Shown: piece after piece, positions 11,537 to 23,895 of the stretch
How positions within the stretch are numbered: the stretch's first letter is position 1
Layout of the letters: the number at the start of each line of letters is the position of its first letter
Source of the DNA: Bufo bufo
Taxonomy: Eukaryota > Chordata > Amphibia > Anura > Bufonidae
Assembly (NCBI RefSeq): GCF_905171765.1
Contig: NC_053390.1
Location: 209,875,359-209,939,358 of the forward strand
Length of the DNA: 64,000 nt
Direction of reading: 5' to 3'
Notes under the pieces: model-generated
What the model was told of the DNA's origin: nothing
Database searches by the model: none
Seen by the model: the letters and a program-made list of their open reading frames with translations, nothing else
Made by a program: the position numbers and the translations under genes

Positions 11537-11786
11537 AGCCTTTTTTCCAGGTGTATTTACACCAACAGGGAGTTATCTGTCCTGGGAAAAATTCATTAAA
11601 TAGAATGTATAATATGTATTTTTTTTATTGATTTAATTTAAACCAGATACTGAGAAATATTCATTTTTTTTCTAACCTGTTTTTATTTGCCGATTTGATT
11701 TTGTTGAAGATGGAAAATACGGAAAAAAATAATAAAATATTCTACGAAGCATATCAACTTTATTTCATGCCTAATATTTACCGTAT

Positions 11787-12027
11787 AGGGGGCCATTCAC
11801 ACGTCCGCAAAATGGGTCCGCATCAGTTCCGCAATTTTGCGGAACCATTCATTTTCAATGGGGCCAAAATGTGCTATCCGCATTTGCAGATCCGCACTTC
11901 TGTTCCGCCAAAAAAATAGAACATGTCCTATTCTTGTCCGCAATGGCGGACAAGAAAAGGCATTTTCTATGAGAGTGCCGGCGATGTGCGGTCCGCAAAA
12001 CACATACGGACGTTTGAATGGCCCCCC
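11787..12027. repeat. TCCGCA-type palindromic MITE
   Basis: Ends GGGGCCATTCACACGTCCGC and ..CGGACGTTTGAATGGCCCC. The interior has the 'catgtcctattcttgtccgc' hairpin shared with copies at 30655-30930 and 44635-44873. A C10 tract abuts the right end. Confidence 0.75.
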
Positions 12028-13228
12028 CCCCCCCGACTGTCATTTCAGTTTATTTTTAATATAGTGTACGGACAGGGATGTTAAACATTTTTGTAATACA
12101 CTTTATTAGAGAAAGTTGTTTCTTTGTACCAGAAAACAGAATGTAAAGATTTTCTTAGGCTAGTTTCAGCGTTAATGAGAGCTGGCAGGCTGTTCTGGCC
12201 TGCTGGGTCTCTCTGGGTCCAGCGTTGCGGGAAACTACATGATTGTCCAGCCCCATTAACTATAATAGGGACTGGTGGAGATCTGGCCGCAACACTGCAC
12301 TAGCCTAAGTAAAATTCTGCATATTGCTGAGTCTTCAGAATTCTTTCGAGAGCTGAAAATGACTGTACATACAGAGGCTCCCAGCCTGCCTCCTGTCACT
12401 ACCCCAGCCTGTGACTATGTACATGTACATCACTGCCCATCTACCTTGCTGCCAAGCACTACCCGCTAGCAGCTCTGCTAGGTTATCTCTCTTTCTTGTG
12501 CTTCTCTCTTAGTTGGTAAGCACAGGGAAGAGAGAACGGAGATTGGGGCCTCCAGCACTTAGCAATGGCAGCGAGTAAACCGTAAAACAGCAAACTTCGT
12601 CAATGCTGCACCACAAATCCTGCAATCAACTGGTCGGCAGAGGTCTGGATCCCGGCCACATTTGATATTGATGATCTAAGGCTAGGTCAGAAATATTAAT
12701 GCTTCTTGAAATCCCTTTAAAAGAGGAAATTTTCTGATGATACATTCCCTTTCAGTTTCTCCACCAGAGGATAAATGACTAGCAAGTGGTGGAAGTAGGG
12801 GGGTGGTGGTGTTTTCAGTACTCATATCTAATATACTATTTGGTTACAAGATACTGTAGGACTAAAATATTCTGTCTAATGGCAAGAAAACTCATTTTCT
12901 CTCTTACAGACCCTAACTTGTAGAATTACTGCATAGGAGAAGCTAATGATCACCTAATATCAAGTCTAGGAATGAGCTAGTTCAGCAGGATCTTTCATTT
13001 TCTGGATTTATAAATAAAAAAAAAACACACAATAATAGTCTTTATCATATTTATACATACACTGACACCAGAGTATTCTACAGCTGAGAGGCGGACTGGG
13101 AATTTAGTAATCCAGGGGAAGACGGAGAAGAAAAAAAAAAAAAAGTTGTAGGCAAGTCCAATTTCACAGAAGGTGGAGCAACACAAGTAGTTATGTTGGC
13201 CTTGCCAAGATAGGTGGGCAGTCATGCC
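12028..13228. other. No gene or clear repeat seen
   Basis: 1.2 kb with no convincing frame. It includes a G-rich spot and a run of 18 A at about 13127-13144. No terminal repeats recognised. Confidence 0.4.
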
Positions 13229-14774
13229 TTAACACCTTAAGGACCTTGGCATTTTTAACCTTAAGGACCAAGCCGTTTTTTATGTGTCATTTTATGTGGT
13301 AATAACTTCGGAATGCTTTTACTTATCCAAGCGATTCTGAGATTGATTTCTCGCGACACATTGTTCTTCATGAGAATGAAAAATGTTTGTCAATATAATT
13401 AACCTTTATTTAAAAAAAAATAATCCCAAATTTATCAAAAATTTGGAAAATTTGCAATTTTTAAAATTAATGTATCTGCTTTTAAGGCAGATAGTGATAC
13501 ATCATAAAAGTTATTACTTTACGTTTCCCGTATGTCCACTTTCAGGTTTGCATCATTTTGTAAATGTAAATTTTATTTTTTTATATCTTATAGGGTTAGA
13601 ATTTTAGAAGCAAATTATTAAGTAAATTTCCATAACCCACTTTAAGGACCACTTCAATTCTAAAGTAATTTTGTGGGGCTTACATAATGGAGACTACACC
13701 CATTGTAGAAACTACACCCCTTAAGTTATTCAAGACGGATTTTACAAACTTGGCTAACCCTTTAAGTGTTCCACAACAATAATAAAAAAATATATATATT
13801 TTAAAATTTCACTTTAATTTCATTTTAAATAATTTTTCCCTGTAACACATAAAGGGTTACCAGCCAAATAAAACAATATTTATTACCTTGATTCTGCAGT
13901 TAACAGAAACCCCCCATATGTGGTCGTAAACTGCTGTATGGGCACACGGCAGGACGCAGAAGGAAAGGAGCACCACTCCCAAAAACGTTATCCTATTCCC
14001 ATTCCAAAATGGGGTAAGGTGACACTTCTATTGTTACTATTTTGTGGTATATATGACTTTTGATTGCTCTATATTATGCTTTTTGTGAGGCAAGGTTTAA
14101 AAAAAAAAGCCCGTTCTGGCACAGTTTTTATTTTTTGTTTTTTTACGGTGTTCACCTGAAAGGTTAGATCATGTGCTATTTTTATACAGCAGGTTGTTAT
14201 GGAGGCGATTATATCAAATATGTCTTTATACAATAAAGCATTTTTTAATTAAATATTTTGTGTCTCCTTTTTCTGAAAGCCATATTTTTTATTTTTCAGG
14301 CGATTATCTTATGTAGGGGGTCAGTTTTGCGGCATAAGGTGACTGGTACTATTTTGGGGTACATACCACTTTATCGTTTGGTATTACACTTTTTGTGATG
14401 TATGGTGACAAAATAGTTTTTTGGCATGTTTTTTTTTTTTACAGGTTTTCACCTGACAGGGTAAATCATGTGTTATTTTTATAGAGCATGTTGTTATGGA
14501 CGTGGCTATACTTATATATATATATATTTTTTATAGTTACGGTATTTTAGTTTTACACTATAAAAGCATTTTTGAAAGCAAAAAAAATATATAATGTTTT
14601 TAGGTCTCCATTTTCTGAAAGCCATCTCTTTTGGGCGATTGTCTTAGTTAGGATCTCTTTTTTTGTGGGATGAAAAGGATGGCTTTTTTTAGCACAGTTT
14701 TTATTATTATTATTATTTTCTGCTGTTGACCAGATGGGGTGGATCATGTGATACTTTTATAGAGCAGGTTGTTA

Positions 14775-17345
14775 CATAGAAACATAGAATGTGTCGGCAG
14801 ATAAGAACCATTTGGCCCATCTAGTCTGCCCAATATACTGAATACTATGGATAGCCCCTGGCCCTATCTTATATGAAGGATGGCCTTATGCCTATCCCAT
14901 GCATGCTTAAACTCCTTCACTGTATTTGCAGCTACCACTTCTGCAGGAAGGCTATTCCATGCATCCACTACTCTATCAGTAAAGTAATACTTCCTGATAT
15001 TACTTTTAAACCTTTGCCCCTCTAATTTAAAACTATGTCCTCTTGTAGCAGTTTTTATTCTTTTAAATATTCTCTCCTCTTTTACCTTGTTGATTCCCTT
15101 TATGTATTTAAAAGTTTCTATCATATCCCCTCTGTCTCGTCTTTCTTCCAAGCTATACATGTTAAGGTCCTTTAATCTTTCCTGCTAAGTTTTATCCTGC
15201 AATCCATGTACCAGTTTAGTAGCTCTTCTCTGAACTCTCTCCAAAGTATCAATATCCTTCTGGAGATATGGTCTCCAGTACTGAGCACAATAATCCAAAT
15301 GAGGTCTCACTAGTGCTCTGTAGAGCAGCATGAGCACCTCCCTCTTTCTACTGGTAATGCCTCTCCCTATACACCCAAGCATTCTGCTAGCATTTCCTGC
15401 TGCTCTATGACATTGTCTGCCTACCTTTAAGTCTTCTGAAATGACCCCTAAATCCCTTTCCTCAGATACTGAGGTTAGGACTGTATCACTGATTTTATAT
15501 TCTGCTCTTGGGTTTTTATGCCCCAGGTGCATTATCTTGCACTTAACATTACATTTTAGTTGCCAGATTTTTGACCATTCCTCTAGTTTTCCTAAATCCT
15601 TTTCCATTTAGTGTATCCCTCCAGGAAAATCAACCATGTTACAAATCTTTGTGTCATCAGCAAAAAGACACACCTTACCATCGAGGCCTTCTGCAATATC
15701 GCTGATAAAGATATTAAACAATATGGGTCCCAGAACAGATCCCTGAGGTACCCCACTGGTAACAAGACCTTGGTCTGAATATACTCCATTGACTACAACC
15801 CTCTGTTGCCTGTCCCTCAGCCACTGCCTAATCCATTCAACAATATGGGAGTCCAAGCCCAAAGACTGCAATTTATTGATAAGCCTTCTATGTGGGACAG
15901 TATGGAATGCCTTACTAAAGTCTAGATAAGCGATGTCTACTGCACCTCCTCCATCTATTTTAGTCACCCAATCAAAAAAATCAATAAGATTAGTTTGACA
16001 TGATCTCCCTGAAATAAACCCATGCTGTTTTTCATCTTTCAATCCATGGGATTTTAGATGTTCCATAATCCTCTCCTTAAGTATGGTTTCCATTAATTTC
16101 CCCACTATTGATGTCAGGCTTACTGGCCTATAGTTACCCGATTCCTCCCTACTACCTTTCTTGTGAATGGGCACAACATTTGCTAATTTCCAATCTTCTG
16201 GGACGACTCCTGTTGCCAGTGATTGGTTAAATAAATCTGTTAATGGTTTTGCTAGTTCACCGCTGAGCTCTTTTAATAGCTTTGGGTGTATCCCATCAGG
16301 CCCCTGTGACTTATTATTATTAATTTTAGACAGCTGACTTAGAACCTCTTCCTCTGTAAAGACACATGCATCAAAAGATTCATTAGTCTTCTTTCCTAAC
16401 TGAGGTCCTTTTCCTTCATAAAATCTGAACAGAAGTATTCATTGAGGCAGTCAGCTAGTTCTTTATCTTCTTCCATATACCTTCCTTCTTTTGTTTTTAA
16501 TATGGTAATTCCTTGTTTTAGTTTCCTTTTATGTATCTGAAGAATGCCTTATCGCCTTTTTTCACTGACTGAGCTAATTTCTCTTCTGCCTGTTCTTTAG
16601 AAGCTCTTATAAATTGTTTGACCTCTCTCTGCCTAATCTTATAAATTTGCCTGTCATTATCGTTTTTTTTTATAATTCCTAAATGCTATCTTTTTGTTTT
16701 TAATGATTTTGGCCACTTCTGCTGAGTACCACATTGGTCTCTTCCTTTTTTTTGCTTTTACTGACAAGCCTAATGCAATTTTCTGTTGCCTTCAATAGTG
16801 CCACTTTTAAGTAGTCCCATTCTCCTGGACTCCAATGAAACTGTTCCAATCTGATAGGGACTCGTATACCACTAATCTAATTTTAGAAAAGTCTGTTTTT
16901 CTAAAATCTAAAACTTTTGTTTTTGTGTGGTGTGACTCAGTCACTGTACTTATAGTAAACCACACTGACTGGTGATCACTAGATCCCAAGCTTTCCCCTA
17001 CAGTAATATCAGATACCAAATTCCCATTTGTGAATACTAAATCTAAAATGGCCTCCTTCCGGGTTGGCTTCTCAACTACTTGCTGTAGAGATAATCCCAG
17101 TAAGGTATTTAGAATATCTGTACTCCTGGCAGAACTAGCTATTTTGGTTTTCCAGTTTACATCAGGAAGATTGAAGTCTCCCATAATGATAACTTCCCCC
17201 TTCAATGTCAGTTAGCCATTTCCTCAACTAGTAGATCATCTAATTCTTTGACTTGGCTAGGTGGTCTAAATATCACACCTACACGAGTTATCTTATGATT
17301 ATCAAGCTGCACATGGAGATACTCAATATGTCGGTTTTTACTTTT
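14775..17345 (-). mobile_element. 5'-truncated CR1-clade LINE
   Basis: The 3' end on the minus strand is CATTCTATGTTTCTATGTAAC, the short tandem tail typical of CR1-group LINEs, at 14775. Coding runs right to left: the C-terminal half of an AP endonuclease, reverse transcriptase, then a C-terminal region. The 5' end breaks inside the endonuclease at ~17345, the usual truncation from incomplete target-primed reverse transcription. It lies between two arms of an older TTAA element and is therefore younger than it. Confidence 0.85.
14864..17340 (-). pseudogene. CR1 ORF2 remnant: endonuclease, RT, C-terminal domain
   Basis: Endonuclease residues include VIIMGDFNLPDVNW and GSSDHQSVWF (16807-17205), preceded by IEYLHVQLDNHKITR in another frame. 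RT at 15608-16174 shows PVSLTSIVGKLMETIL, AYLDFSKAFHTVPH (catalytic D, normally FDTVPH), VPQGSVLGPILFNIFI and LFADDTK with the FADD motif intact. After a frame change comes KDLGKLEEWSKIWQLKCN and LYRALVRPHLDYCAQYWRP (15185-15607), then LEERRDRGDMIETFKYIKG and VVDAWNSLPAEVV (14864-15160). A CTA stop and several frameshifts break it into at least four frames. About 480 codons between 16807 and 16175 are degraded. No activity is expected. Confidence 0.85.
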
Positions 17346-18226
17346 TTCTATTTTTTTAGGCCCTTTGCAGACGAGTGCGAGTGGATTAGGTCCGGATGCG
17401 TTCAGTGAATGGGACATGGTGTCAAAAAAAAACAGTCCAGAAAAATCTGCCTTCCAAAAACCATATGGCGTTCCCTTACTTCTGTGCCCTGACATGTGCC
17501 CATTCTGCAGTTTACGACCACATATGGGATTTTTCTATAAACTACAGAATCAGGGCAATAAATAGAGTTCTGTTTGTCTGTTAACCCTTGCTTTGTTACT
17601 GGAAAAAATGGATTAAAATGGAAAATTTGCCCAAAAAATTGAAATTCAAAAATTTAATCTCCATTTGCCATTAATGCTTGTGGAACACCTAAAGGGTTAA
17701 CAAAGTTTGTAAAATCAGTTTTGAATACCTTGAGGGGTGTAGTTTCCCAAATGGGGTCATTTTTGGGTGGTTTCTATTAAGTAAGCCTCACAAAGTGACT
17801 TCAGACCTGAACTGGTTCTTTAAAAAGTGGGTTTTGGAAAATTTCTGAAAAATTTCAAAATTTGCTTCTAAACCTTGTAACGTCCCCAAAAAATGAAATG
17901 GCATTCCCAAAATTATCCAAAACATGAAGTAGACATATGGGGAATGTAAATTAATAACATTTTTGGAGGTATTACTATATATTATAGAAGTAGAGAAATT
18001 GAAACTTGGAAATTTTTCAACATTTTTGGTAAATTTGGTATTTTTTTTTATAAATAAAGTTTTTTTTTTTTTTTACTCCATTTTACCAGTGTCATGAAGT
18101 ACAATATGTGATGAAAAAACACAATCTCAGAATCGCCTGGATAAGTAAAAGAGTTTTAAAGTTATTCACACAAAGTGACACTGGTCAGATTTGCACGAAA
18201 TGGACTGGTCCTTAAGGGATAAATGT

Positions 18227-18365
18227 AGCACAAAATACCGCCCCAGCAGAACCAAGTACCACAGTGCAGCACAAGATACTGCCCCAGCAGAACCAAATAC
18301 CACAGTGCAGCACAAAATAGTGGCCCAAACAAATCAAATACCACAGTGCAGTACAAAATACTGTC
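18227..18365. repeat. 41-bp tandem repeat, ~3.4 copies
   Basis: Units begin AGCACAAAATAC.. at 18227, 18268, 18309 and 18350, each with 'gccccagcagaacca..taccacagtgc'. Spacing is exactly 41 bases. It abuts the right end of the TTAA element. Confidence 0.85.
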
Positions 18366-18915
18366 ACCCCCCGCTGTAATATTCAACTGTATCACTGTCC
18401 TGAGGATGGCGAGGATACAGTTGCTCCTAGCATTAATTAATGCCAAGAGTATCTTGATGTACCCTACCGGCAGCCATAAGGAGGGCTCAGGCGGCCCTCT
18501 GGGCATCAGCCCACCGGAATCTCCCTGTAGGGTCTATGGCCAGTCCACTACGGCTACACAACCTCTGAAGCACACATGGAAAATCTGTTGTAAGTTTTAT
18601 TTCACAAATTTGCATTCTTCTACTGAGGAGTAAATGTACTGTTCTTAAATGATGTAACGGAACATAAAAACACCTGTGACCAAAGTAAGTCAACGTGAAC
18701 TGTTCTAACACAGGATATTAATCTGATGCAAGGCATTAATGACCGTGACATTACGACATCATTGATCCTTTAAAACAATATAACTGGTCCAGCAGTAAAG
18801 CCTCATTAAATAAATCCCAACACTATAGAGCTGCTACCTCTTGAACAGCTGCAAACTGTTTGTGCCCAATATGCTAATAAGCTGGCTGCCAAGTCCATCG
18901 ATCCTCACTGCGGCC

Positions 18916-19594
18916 TTAAAGGGTTTCTATCACTTCGTATGACATAATTAGCTGTCAGACACTAGCGATCTGCTAGTGTCTGCTCTGGCCAACCATCCTA
19001 CTATAATCACTTGTGGGGCAGCGGTTTTGCTAAAAAACTAACTTTTATAAATATGCTAATGAGCCTCTAGGTGCTATGTGGGCGTCATTAGCACCTAGAG
19101 GCTCCGTCTACCTTCATACACAGCCGCCGCCCAGCGCGTCCCTCCAGCCCGCCCATGTCCTCCTCCGTGTGACGCAGCGGACAAGTTCTCGCGCATGCGC
19201 TGTGCGCGGCTGTATTCGGCGCATTTGAGATCTCAGCTCGGAGCGTGCGCATTGAATGTCTGACCGCTCCGAGCTGAGATCTCAAATGCGCCGAATACAG
19301 CCGCGCACAGCGCATGCGCGAGAACTTGTCCGCTGCGTCACACGGAGAAGGACATGGGCGGGCTGGAGGGACGCGCTGGGCGGCGGCTGTGTATGAAGGT
19401 AGACGGAGCCTCTAGGTGCTAATGACGCCCACATAGCACCTAGAGGCTCATTAGCATATTTATAAAAGTTAGTTTTTTAGCAAAACCGCTGCCCCACAAG
19501 TGATTATAGTAGGATGGTTGGCCAGAGCAGACACTAGCAGATCGCTAGTGTCTGACAGCTAATTATGTCATACGAAGTGATAGAAACCCTTTAA
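18916..19594. mobile_element. 679-bp near-perfect palindromic TTAA MITE
   Basis: TTAA at 18916-18919 and 19591-19594 flank two arms of about 330 bp that are almost exact reverse complements: 'aaagggtttctatcacttcg' on the left and 'cgaagtgatagaaacccttt' on the right. The centre is a ~20-base loop near 19255 (gtgcgcattgaatgtctgacc). I noticed only one clear arm mismatch (gtcctcctccg versus gtccttctccg). TTAA target suggests mobilisation by a piggyBac- or Kolobok-type transposase; no coding sequence. Confidence 0.9.
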
Positions 19595-20636
19595 AGCTGG
19601 CATACTCACAAGCTCACTCACCCCTCCAGAGTGTGCCTGGCATCATGGTAAGCTAGATCATGATCGCCTTACAACCTTTTGAAGAATTTACAGTTTTCAA
19701 GAAGGGCAGTGAAGAGAGAAGAACATTTCTTTCATGACGTAAACTAAGGTAGGCAGATAGAAAGAGGAATTCCCATCGTATTTTCAAAGAATACAGTTCC
19801 AGCAAAGTGAATGAGATTTGCCAAATCTCATGTACACTTTCCTTATTTTGTAAGTGTGGAAACTGACCTGTTGTGAGCATTTTGAAGTCCAGCATGTCAA
19901 TTGTTTGTGCGATTCTGCATCTTATGTAGAGGGATTTCCCCCATAGACTTCAATTAGGTTGTTAAACAGAAAATCCACAATAAAAAGTGGGGATTTATGT
20001 GCATTTTTTAAGTAGTTTTGGTGCAGATTTTCTGAACACAAATCCACATCTTATGCAGTTACCCTAAATGACAGAATCTATTTATTTTAATTCACTGGTT
20101 CGAATATGCCATCAACATCTGGTCAGCAGGGGCAGACACCCTGCACCCCTGATAGTCAGGAATAATTCCAACACCGAAACTACACAAGAACAGAAGATCG
20201 GCAGGGATGCAGGGGGTCGCACCGGATCACTGCCAATTAGATATGGACGGCCTATCCTGCAGATAGACTATCAATAGCAACATCCCGGAATACCCCATTT
20301 AAGTTCCTGAAAATCTTACAGAAAAGTTTATAGAACAGTTATTCACAAATCATCATAATGGATACGGTCAATAAAAACGCACATAAAAAGGTTGTTTTTT
20401 ATTGTATAGAAAAGCAACTTTCTGGTGTACATGTCTGGTATACATTGTATACAACTGCACAGTCCTTGTTCTTTTTAATTCTATTTGAACCTAATACACC
20501 AACATGTATCTCACGTGAAAATGTACAAGCAAAAATATTCATATGCTACGTACCTACACAGAATACACAAAGACACTGAATTTTAAAAACTCAAGGATAC
20601 GCAAATAAACAAAACAAAAAAAAGGCACACAAAATA
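19595..20636. other. Intergenic sequence downstream of ANAPC7
   Basis: No gene-like frame or complete repeat recognised. It lies just beyond the proposed ANAPC7 poly(A) site. Confidence 0.4.
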
Positions 20637-20642
20637 TTTATT
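20637..20642 (-). terminator. ANAPC7: Proposed ANAPC7 polyadenylation signal AATAAA
   Basis: AATAAA on the minus strand. About 15-30 bases further along the transcript come TTTTGTGTGCC and a T8 run, a typical GU/U-rich downstream element. A second AATAAA-like hexamer at 21188-21183, eight bases past the stop, is too close to be the main site. Confidence 0.5.
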
Positions 20643-21196
20643 CCATTACACAAATTTCTTGTACTTGGATGCATGCATACATTTTAAGGAGGAGACATCA
20701 ATATGTAAAAAGCATCAATCCACCCAGGCTGCTATATACAGATCAGAGATCTTAAAATCATCTACCTCATCGTTACGTAGACATGATGCCACGGAGAGCC
20801 ACAACTCTTATCACCAAGTGCAGACACTCTGTCAAAATATCTTTTTTTTGGGGAGGGGGGGGGGGGGGGGGAGCGGGGAAAAAAAAAAACAAACAAAAAA
20901 AAAACAATGCATATTTTCTTCTCAAACCAGTTTTATAAGCCAGGTGAAGGGGTTCTGCATCCAGATCATTCAACCCATAAAAAAGAGAAAAAGAAATCCT
21001 ACCCATTATAATGCAACTGCCCCAGTAACCATTACATCTGTCTATGCAGAAATGAAAACTGTACTTTCTACATAACAAGACATTCTAAAGTTGACCAGTC
21101 TGACTCCATATGGCTCCTGCATCATCTTGCTTGGATATGGATTGTAGGTCCTAAAAAAAAAAATTCAGGACACATACATCCATTTATTGTACCAAC
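20637..21196 (-). other. ANAPC7: ANAPC7 3' UTR
   Basis: From the TGA (21197-21199) to an AATAAA at 20642-20637 the sequence has no mobile-element signature. It carries a run of about 19 G (plus strand 20853-20871, poly(C) in the transcript) next to A-rich runs. The extent is inferred from the poly(A) signal. Confidence 0.55.
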
Positions 21197-21386
21197 TCAC
21201 TGCATCCCAAACCACTGCTCTTGATCTGCCCACTGGGCTGCCTCACTGTCACTTCCTTCCAAGTCTCCTTCTTCTCCACTACCCTCCATGTCATCCACAT
21301 CTTCGTCTTGAGTAGCATCTGTTGGACTCTCTTCCTTCTCCATTTTTTGCATTCCCTCGAGTGACTTCTGATCATTTGGATCCAGA
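21197..21386 (-). CDS. ANAPC7: ANAPC7 last coding exon (residues ~503-565)
   Basis: The acceptor TTTTTTCTTAG precedes the exon at 21386. It completes Ser503 with T, then reads LDPNDQKSLEGMQ and ends ..ADQEQWFGMQ followed by TGA at 21197-21199. It encodes the end of the last TPR helix and the acidic C-terminal tail (EDVDDMEGSGEEGDLEGSDS), which is disordered in the known complex. Only one residue (Asp for Glu in DATQDED) differs from the human tail as I recall it, so the exon is under strong constraint. There is no frameshift. Confidence 0.97.
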
Positions 21387-21599
21387 CTAAGAAAAAACAA
21401 AATCAGTCATGTGCTGTGTATAGCAAAATCTTAGAGATATATCATTCATGCAACAGTTTCTTCTTCTCCTTGGAGGTCTTCTGAACAAAAAGTCTATAAT
21501 TATATGTACAGACTTAGGTTTATGGATTATCATAGTGTACCGTTATTCTAGCAGGCAAGCTTGTCAAATTTCTGGGATTTTGTAGACAAAGGGGGGAAT

Positions 21600-21866
21600 T
21601 AATTAAATGCATGGAAGGAAAAACTTTTGGCACAAGACTTGCTCAGCAGGAGGAGCCGACACAGACCACCAAATTTAGCAATACTTATGCTAGAAAACTG
21701 GCGTACTTTAAACCAGAAATGTACGCCAGCTCTTTGCAGTGCAGATTTCATATTTTGCCACGTGGATCTCCCAAGATACTTCACAATTTTTACAGAGTAT
21801 GTTTTTTTGTTGTTGTTTAAGACTGGTATAAGGAATGCCAATCTTAATAAATCCCCCCCCAAAGTA
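21600..21866. repeat. MITE with GGGGGATTTATTAAG-type ends
   Basis: Left end 'ggggggaattaattaaatgcat', right end 'aatcttaataaatcccccccc'. The interior has 'ctggcgtactttaaaccagaaatgtacgccag', a hairpin. The same kind of end is seen near 30110 and 54866. It lies in the last intron of ANAPC7. Confidence 0.5.
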
Positions 21867-23185
21867 TTGGGCTATAGAACAGAGATGACTGCCACCAGCT
21901 GCAGACAGTACATGCCCCCTGAGAATGGGCACACCCCCTGAGCTGCCAGCTTGAAATAAATCTAGCAATTGGAGCAATGAGGAGATATCCATGTGCGGTA
22001 CTGGGCTGGTTCTAGCTTTGTTAGAAAGAGATTGTCATGTACTATATGATGTCAGATTTTCACTTTTTACATTAATCATGGGGTAACTCCTTTAAGAAAT
22101 GAAAGCTCGATGGTAGTATACCATTGTTTGTCCTTCTGACTAGGATTCATCAAAATGCACTGGGTTTCTGAAGCTCACAATAGCCCTGGAATGAACGCAC
22201 TATAATTACCAAAAACAAGACGCGAATATTCTTTATGATACTTCCCTTACACTCTTTATATCATAAGCTGGACCATTGCACAGATGCTGCATATATTGCA
22301 TCTATATTCTTTCAATGTGCAAATGTCTCCACTACAACTCGAAGTGACGGAGATTTACATTTTGTTCATTTAAAAAAAAAAAAAATTAAAACCATAAAAT
22401 GACACGTGGATGTCTCCTAGAAGTGTTCTGCTGCAGCGTGCTATGCAATGCACATGCTCCACACTTTGCTGTAGGATGCTGCATTACAGCAACACATTAA
22501 TGTGAGGTTCACATAGGGAAGCCTATTCCCTGCACAGCCAAGAGCTATAACAGGCCACCTCTATAGTCTCTGAGCATCGCCTTCATTTTTTAACTGGCTC
22601 TTCATGACATTGGCACAAATGTATACACCAACTACAGATCTTTTAACCCATAAAAAAAAAGAACAAAGAAATACAAAGAAAGGCAAAAGGCATTTACAAG
22701 CTAGTTTACAACAGTTCTTCAAGCGCCTTCAGCTATAAACTATACGAGAAGGAAAATACTAATCGCCTTTTTTTTTTTTTTTAAACCCAGATTACTTTAC
22801 AGCTTTTTTCTTAAAGGCATAATATGCCCTCCTGCCTGTGTGAACTGGAACATCGGAAGAGAGCACTGCAGAAAACAATGTTTGTATGATGAGATTCCTA
22901 TATAAGTGGATCTTATACAGAAAGCTGTTAATACCAGTCACATGTATGTACAGGTACAACAGCCCGGGATATAATCATAGGGATAGACATTATCCTGGAC
23001 TTGTTCAGTCCCAGTGATGAACACTATAAACAAACAGATTTATGCTGCACAAAAAAAATGTATATTGGGCTCCATTCACGTACTTAGTTGCTGCATAGAA
23101 TACCATAAGCTACGCCATTTTATAAGGGGGGTCCATTAAAGAAAGTAACATAATTATCAATATCCCTGTAACAAAATGTAAACCT
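21867..23185. other. Intron sequence, nothing recognised
   Basis: Last ANAPC7 intron. Contains A- and T-homopolymers (22373-22385, 22767-22782) but no terminal repeats or coding frames I could identify. Confidence 0.4.
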
Positions 23186-23288
23186 TTAAAAGGGTTTGTC
23201 CAGGATTGTAAAATTGAGGTCTTATCCTCAGTCTCATCAATTCTTATCAATGGAGGTCCAATACCCCAAACCCCTGCTCAACAGGTGT

Positions 23289-23817
23289 TTAAAGTGTAAC
23301 TGTCAGATTTTAATTTTTATTTGCTAGTTTATTAGAGCTAGGCATGTATACCTGAGTGAGTCTGTCAATGATTGTCAAAAGATCTGTAATTACCTTATAA
23401 TAACAGCTTCATTAATGTTCCCTGTCCCTTTCCATTGGTCCTTTAAAAGACTGTTGCTAGGGTTTGTCTGTCTTCCCTTTAGTGTAAACAGAAGGTAGAG
23501 GGGCGGTCCTTCAAACTGCATGTCTGCAGTATGAGGAGGCGTGTCTCAGTAATACAATCTGATTGGCTGACAGGAAACTGCTGTCTACAGCAAGTGTGTA
23601 TGGGAAGGCAGTTTTTGCCTCAGAGAACTGGCAGAGGAGGCACCTTGAGAAGATCCTCATATTGTAGAGGTTAAAACAGCCATAAAGTAAGGGAAAAACT
23701 CAAGGAAAACAGTGGTATGTGAAGAAACTAAAGACTGCTTTATGCATAATGCTACAACAGCAGTAACATATGCTAAAATTGATTTTATTTGATGAAAAGA
23801 TGACAGTTACACTTTAA
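23289..23817. mobile_element. Nested TTAA MITE with AAAGTGTAACTGTCA ends
   Basis: TTAA at 23289-23292 and 23814-23817 flank inverted ends AAAGTGTAACTGTCAGA and ATGACAGTTACACTT. 529 bases, no coding content. It interrupts the left arm of the outer MITE. Confidence 0.8.
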
Positions 23818-23895
23818 CTGTAGCGCCGGCGCGGGACTGTGTAGTGGTTGGAGCTGGGTACTGCAGTGCTACTCCCATTTACCTCAACACAGTGG

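Larger units (their letters stand above)
13229..18224. mobile_element. TTAA-ended tandem-unit element (copy 2), split by a LINE
   Basis: The left arm, 13229-14774, reads TTAACACCTTAAGGACC and carries the same modules as 1626-4215 in reverse. The right arm, ~17400-18224, carries them in forward order and ends 'ggtccttaagggataaa'. The two arms are thus long inverted repeats of one element, with a CR1 LINE (14775-17345) and a small unrelated fragment (17350-17400, 'gcagacgagtgcgagtgga') in the middle. Short frames such as those at 13383-13607 and 14553-14747 are AT-rich noise. Confidence 0.55.

Noticed and set aside
20659..21078. Open frames over the poly(G) tract on both strands
   Set aside because: Gly/Pro and Lys runs from homopolymers in the ANAPC7 3' UTR.
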